DNA of 64,000 nt from Agrostemma githago (taxonomy: Eukaryota > Streptophyta > Magnoliopsida > Caryophyllales > Caryophyllaceae). The DNA is taken from NCBI GenBank assembly GCA_958450325.1, contig OY288248.1, positions 46,142,005 through 46,206,004 of the forward strand, given 5' to 3'. The notes below the pieces were generated by a model. The model saw nothing but the letters and a program-made list of their open reading frames with translations. It was not told the DNA's origin and did not search any database. Both the position numbers and the translations under genes were made by a program. Positions 58,838 through 64,000 of this stretch are shown here, one piece after another. Numbering within the stretch: position 1 is the first letter of the stretch; every line of letters begins with the position of its first letter.

Positions 58838-60020
58838 CTCCCTTTTGGCACTCAGTTTGTTGTGTTCTCTAGCCTTTCCAACTGCTTGTTGTTTCGTAGG
58901 ACCAAGTCTTCTACTTGGAAGCTTCTCACACTCACTTTTATGTTGTAAACTCTCCTCATCCTTTGCTGGTATGCTGCGATGTTCGAGCTGGCTTCCTGCC
59001 TTAGCTCACCTAACAAGTCGAGGGCTTCAGTCATTGTTGTCTCATTACTGGCTTTGTCGAACAACTGGGATCTGAAAGTTGGGATCCTAGCTTCAATGGG
59101 TAAAAGGGCTTCAGCCCCATAGACCAGCCCAAAGGGGGTCTGCCCGGTGGACTCTTTTCTGGTTGTTCTGATTGACCATAGAACACTTGGGAGTCGTCTG
59201 CCCATCTTCCCTTTAGATCATCCACCATTTTCTTTAGGCCGTTCAAGATTTGCTTTTTGACAGCTTCGGCCTGGTCGTTGGTTTACGGGTGACACACGGC
59301 GAAGTAAGCTACTGCAATCCCATGTCCTTCAAGACAAACCCTTAGGGAGTCGTTGTCGAATTGTCATCCATGGTCAAACACCAACACCTTGGGCAGGCCA
59401 TATCGTGTGATAATATTTCTCCATATGACTTTTTGGACTGCCAGCTCGGTAATATTGGGGACTGGCTCTACTTCCACATATTTGGTGAAGTAATCAATTG
59501 CAACTATCAGAAACTTCTTTCCCCCTGTTGCAACAGTGAATGGGCCGAGGATATTCATCCCCCACTGAGAAAAGGGAATGGGATACAGAATCGGACGTAA
59601 GTCCTGGGCTGGAGCATGTACTATTGGTGCGAAGAGTTGACACTTTCTACATTTGGAAGTTAGGTCTTTCGCATCGGCCAATATGGTAGGCCAGTAGTAT
59701 CCGACTCTCAATGCTTTATGGGCGAGGGTTCTTCCTCCAATGTGGTGCCCGCAAATCCTCGAGTGGATGTCGTCTAAGACCCCGGTTGCCTGCTCTGCCC
59801 CCAGGCATTTGAGTAGGGGTGAGGAGAATGATTTTCGGTACAACTCATCATTGATCATTATATACCATGCTACTTTTGATGGCATCCTATTTCGATGCGC
59901 AGGATCTTCGGGTAGAGTACCGTCCTTAAACCGGATGATTGGTGCCATCCAGCCTTCGGATCCGGACCCCTCGATCGCATTAACCTGCTGGAGGTCAGCT
60001 GTTGATCTCTCTTTTACCAC
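58838..60020 (-). pseudogene. Integrase region of element A
   Basis: The minus strand encodes an HHCC-type finger (CGHHIGGRTLAHKAL... with CRKCQLFAP) and the core (AIDYFTKYVEVEP, then LVFDHG), followed by the C-terminal domain (QTPFGLVYGAEALLPIE). The first catalytic position in WGMNILGPF is Asn (59555-59553) where Asp is expected. Stops at 59364 and near 59285 and a frame change near 59210 break it. The C-terminus is interrupted by element B at 58838 and finishes at 46312-46203. Tat-lineage assignment agrees with the upstream double RNase H. Confidence 0.85.
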
Positions 60021-60197
60021 ATCTACCCAGACCGATCTTCCGATGTCCTGTAGGCTAGAGCTTGCTAGCTTGGATAAGGCATCAGCTGGTTGTTCTGCGA
60101 CCTGGGGACTTGCCTGACTTCATAGGATTTGAGCTTTGACAGCTCCTCTTTCACTTTCTCTAGATACGAGACCGTGGTCAGGTCTCTGACCTCATCT

Positions 60198-62313
60198 TCA
60201 CCGTTGATCTGGTTGGAAATGAGCTGGGAGTCTGTGGCTAGGATGATCCTCTCTGCCCCGGGGCCACGGCGAAATTAATGCCTGCCAGCACGACTTCATA
60301 CTCCGCCTCATTGTTGGACGCTGGGAAGGTGACCTGAGCGCATGCTCGAAATCGATCCCTTCTGGGCTTGTCAGCACGACCCCTGCCTCCGCGTCGTTGG
60401 TCGTGGATGATCCATCACTGAATACCAGCCATTCCCCAGTGGAGGGGTCGTCTTCTTCCGAATGGGAGCACTCAGCGAGGAAGTCAGCCAAAGCTTGGGC
60501 CTTGATGGTGCCTCTGGGTTGGTAGAATATACCGAGGGCGCTGAGTTTGATGGCCCATTTCAACAGCATTCCGGATTTTTCAAATTTTTTGAGGATCTTC
60601 TCCAAGGGTTGGTCTCTAAGGACGACGATGGGGTGCGCGTCAAAGTATGTTCGGAGCTTTCGTGCAGCCACTACCACTACGTATGTCGCCTTCTCGACCA
60701 CCGGGTCGTTTCTCTCAGCTGGTCCTAGGGCGTGACTCACGAAATAGATTGACTGTTGGATTCTGGCATCCTCCCTCAGGATGACTGCACTCGCAGTTGC
60801 GTTGGTAATGGATATATATATATGAAATGCTTCTCCCCGATCACCGGCCTATATAAGGTCGGTAGTTGCTTCTGGTGTTCTTTCAGTTGTGCGAACGCCT
60901 CTTTTTGTTCAGCCTCCCATCCGAACTGTTTGTTTCCTTTCAGAATTTTAAAGAAAGGTGTTGTTTTATCGGCCGCGACCTGGCTATGAACCGCGCAAGG
61001 GCGGCCATTCGGCCAGTAACCCGTTAAATGTCTCTGATTGTTTTGGGTACTGGTAAGTCTTGGATGGCCTTAACTTTTTCGAGGTTGGCATCTATTCCTC
61101 GGGCACTGACCAAAAAATAAGGAACTTTCCCGACCTGACCCCGAAAGTGCATTTCTTAGGGTTGAGCTTCTTTTGATAGGCTCGGAGTGAGGCGAAGGTC
61201 TCCCTCAGGTCCTCAAGATGTTCCTCGTCCCCCTTTTGTTTTTAGTATTGCATCATCCACATACACTTCCAACTTTTTGCACTTCTATTTCTGGAAGACC
61301 TGATCTACCAAGCGTTGGTAGGTGGCACCTGCGTTCTTGAGGTTGAGAGGCATAATTTTAAACATATACATTACGACGCTTGTGATGAATGCGCATTTCA
61401 CCCTGTCTAATCCCCACAGGTACACTTGATGGTAACCTGAAAAGGCATCCATGAAACTCAGTGTTGTATGACCGCTGGTGGCGTCGACCAATTGGTCGAT
61501 CCGTGGCAGGGGGTAGCAATCATTCGGATAAGCCTTGTTGAGATTGGTGAAGTCAACACACATTCTCCATGCCCCTAAGGATTTCTTTACCATAACGACG
61601 TTGGCCATTCATTCCGGATAATCACAACTTTTGATGAAGTCGCCCTTCAGAAGTTTCTCGATTTCCTCCATGATGGTCTGGTCCTTCTCAACGGACATAT
61701 TTCTTTTCTTCTGCTTGACTGGTTTGGCGTTCAGGTCAACATTCAATTTATGCACAATGTGGCTTGGGTCTACCCCCGGCATCTCGCCGGTCGAATATGA
61801 AAAGACGGCTTTGTTATCTTGTAACACTCTAATCGACTTTTCCGTGTACGACTCCTCTAGATCAATGCCCACGAGGACTGGTTGTCCGGGCTCCTGCTCC
61901 ACCAGCATGCTCTCGCCACCAGGTTCTAGGCAGTCAGCTGGTTGTTTAATGGCTAGCTGTTCGTCCGGGATCTCGCCCTCTCTATTGGGGGAGCTGCACA
62001 CCTTCCTCTTTCCTTTTCGGTCAGCCTCGTGACTGTGCAGAGCTACTGAGTAGCACTGGCGGGCTGACTCCTGGTTGCCGTCCATTCCAAAGTGAGTGAC
62101 ATAGGCTACTGTGAGCGCTCGGATGGAGATGGTGGCTTCGATTTCGTCCAAGGTAGTCCGACCAATCAGGGCGTTGTAGGCTGAATTTGCATCGACAACG
62201 ACAAAGAATGCCCTGATATTGCGGGCCAATACCCCCTCCCAGAATGTGATGGGCAGCTCGATGGTACCCATTAGGACGGCACCTGCACCGCTGATCCCAT
62301 ACAAAGATCCCAC
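60198..62313 (-). pseudogene. pol: Protease end, reverse transcriptase and double RNase H of element A
   Basis: From high to low coordinates: a post-protease segment (YNALIGRTTLDEI), the pre-RT linker, RT with MCVDFTNLNKAYPND and YVDD (about 61265-61250), RNase H (YVVVVAARKLRTYFDAHP), then an archaeal-type RNase H (WLVFSDGSSTTNDAEAGVVL). A TGA at 61611-61609 replaces a position normally Trp, and several stops and frameshifts lie between 61284 and 60741. The second RNase H marks the Tat lineage. Clearly inactive. Confidence 0.85.
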
Positions 62314-62342
62314 GACGGGCTTCAGATGTTAGGCCTCCAAGT

Positions 62343-62555
62343 TCATTTCGAAAATGCGTCTTTGTAAACTAGATTGGTATATGCACTTGTATCTACCAAG
62401 CATCTTTTGACGATGTGATTTCTGATACCTAAGGTCAGGACTAATGGGTCGCTCTGTGGGTACACAATGCGCCCACAGTCATCCAGAGTGATACTGAGGG
62501 TAAGGGTGGTAGGGGGCAGCCGCTTCGGCGTAGCAGATCTGATTATGGAGCTCAC
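62343..62555 (-). pseudogene. Protease fragment of element A
   Basis: Minus strand, with LVDTSAYTNLVY at the active-site position: DTS where aspartic proteases of this class have DTG or D-x-G. Preceded by a linker rich in Pro/Thr. Its frame is offset from the gag frame. Confidence 0.6.
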
Positions 62556-62565
62556 ATAGTTACCT

Positions 62566-63585
62566 TTACCGACTCCTTCGGCTCACCTGACCCTCTACGT
62601 CCCCTGATACCACACGGATGACTAGTCGATCTTGCTTTGACCCCTCTGGTCTCCCGGTTGGTGTTTTCTGATTTTGTGTTCTGGCGGCGTAGGCGGACAG
62701 CCAACCGTTCCTGATAAGGTTCTCGATTTCATCTTTCAGGTGACGGTATTCTTCGGTGGTATGCTCTATGCTGTCGTGGAATGTGCAAAACTTCTTTGGG
62801 CCGTCCTTAGGACGAGGGGGCTTGTTCGGGTGATTCCACTTCGCTGCCTCTTTCTCTAATTCGAAGATCTCGGCCCTCGACATGATAAGGGCAGTATAAC
62901 TATTGAACTTGGGTTAGTATGGTAGTCGCTCCTTTCTGGGGGCATTACTCTCTTCTCCTTTTTGCTTGCCGACTGGCTCGCCCTTGCCGCGGGCGTTCTG
63001 CGACGTCCACTGGGTCCAGTTTGACACCGGTGGGGTGTAGTGCAAGCTATGGAACTACTCTTTGAGCGTGAAACCCTCGGCTATATTGGCGAGTGATTCA
63101 GGCTGAGCACGGATAAGCTAGTTCTTCACTTCTCCTGGTGTAAGGGTGTTTGTCAGCACATGGGCTGCAGTGGGATTGTCAATTTCCCTCACCTGCTGAA
63201 ACGCGAGGTCGAATTTCTTTAGATAGTCTCTGATAGATTCACCCTTCCTCTGCTTTAGCGTCGTCAAGTCGAAGCGGGTAAGCCTCCGTCGCTTGTTTCC
63301 GGCATATTGATTCAAGAAAATATCGGTAAGCTCCTGAAATGTGGACACGGATCCACGAGGGAGATCCCATAACCATCCTTGAGCCAGTCCCACAAGGGTG
63401 GTTGGGAAGATCTTACACCAGGCAGCATCCTCCGTATCATACATTCCCATGTAGCTCTCGTAGGCTGCCAGGTGGTCTTCAGGATCGGTGGTTCTGTCGA
63501 AACGGACTGTCGGCATCTTAATTTTGGGGATGGGACAACACTGGACATCCGGATGGAGTGGGGTATTGGTGGGCCTGCCCAGCAT
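62566..63585 (-). pseudogene. gag: gag of element A
   Basis: A single minus-strand frame with internal stops at 63118, about 63050 and about 62910. The N-terminal part is the retrotransposon gag domain (DPEDHLAAYESYMG, TFQELTDIFLNQY, GESIRDYLKKFD). The C-terminal part has CTFHDSIEHTTEEYRHLKDEIE, a Cys/His spacer typical of Tat gag, leading to the protease. Upstream, 63936-63727 is an open N-terminal stretch rich in Arg/Lys/Pro, possibly part of gag. From 63937 to the edge, nothing is recognised. Confidence 0.8.
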
Positions 63586-64000
63586 TCTTGTCCTCCCTCC
63601 CTCTAACTGGTAGTTGTAGGTACCCTAATCCTCCCACCTGCTCGGAGTCGGGGTTCTGTTATTCAGGGGGCGGTGTTGACATGAGTGGCTATGTTGGCTT
63701 ACAGCTTCATTCGACCTCTCGAGGGATTAGTACTTGAATCTTGAGCGTTTTCCCTGGGATAGCGGGTCAAACCTCATTTCCAAACCCTCCTTGGTCCCAC
63801 CAGTCTGGTAACGCCTCGGCTCGGGCGGTGGACCCTGGTTAAACCTAGCCTGCATGCTTCTAAACAAACCCATCGTTTTCGGACGTTTTTTCGTGGCGGT
63901 TATTCTGTCAAACACTCCGGCTCGCTTTAGGCCCAAACGTGTTGTAATATGCCCCCCGTGGCTTGAGCCGATCCTGCATGCCTTGGGACAAGAATCCCTT

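Overview
The window is nuclear DNA of a flowering plant and consists essentially of nested transposable elements; I see no ordinary host gene with intact structure. The plant assignment rests on TNP2/TNPA-type CACTA transposons, Tat-lineage Ty3/gypsy elements with a second RNase H, Athila-like elements primed by a tRNA-Asp-type site, an L1-type plant LINE, and plant-style introns. The palindrome ACTCGATCGAGT repeated in one LTR family reminds me of Caryophyllales sequences, but that is a weak recollection.

Outermost is element A, a minus-strand Tat-lineage retrotransposon. Its gag-pol lies at 63936-58838 and resumes at 46312-46203. Its 3' UTR tandem repeats lie at 46000-45688 and 6732-6463. 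A plus-strand antisense gene lies at 3777-6165, and the first 36 bp of a 3' LTR at 3265-3230. Three elements interrupt A. Athila-like element C (minus, 1-3229) sits at the left end. CACTA-1 (6733-45687, 3-bp TSD TGG) sits inside the tandem repeats. Element B (46318-58832, TSD GGGCC) is a non-autonomous Athila-like element inserted in the integrase tail; it contains LINE F (50546-55326, minus, 17-bp TSD).

CACTA-1 is a small non-autonomous transposon swollen to 39 kb. Its own sequence is limited to 6733-8514, 28548-28747 and 44489-45687, and includes minus-strand gene fragments. Inside it are two elements. D (8515-28547) is a Tekay/Del-type LTR derivative without pol and with a truncated 5' LTR. 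E (28748-44300) is a nearly complete Tat/Ogre-like element, followed by 188 bp of a second copy's leader. D in turn contains CACTA-2 (11300-21062, TSD TTC), which has both transposase genes almost intact, and a minus-oriented solo LTR G (21654-24134, TSD AAAAA) related to E. A small inverted-repeat element sits at 44560-45269.

The insertion order read from interruptions is: A first; then C, CACTA-1 and B into A; D and E into CACTA-1; CACTA-2 and G into D; LINE F into B. Every autonomous-type element shows at least one lesion. CACTA-2 (one stop, one frameshift) and LINE F (one stop, one frameshift, an altered endonuclease motif) are the least damaged. The most interesting signal is that unrelated LTR families (B, C, and E/G) each carry a cluster of short family-specific palindromes just upstream of the LTR TATA box, in places with compensatory changes in the two arms.
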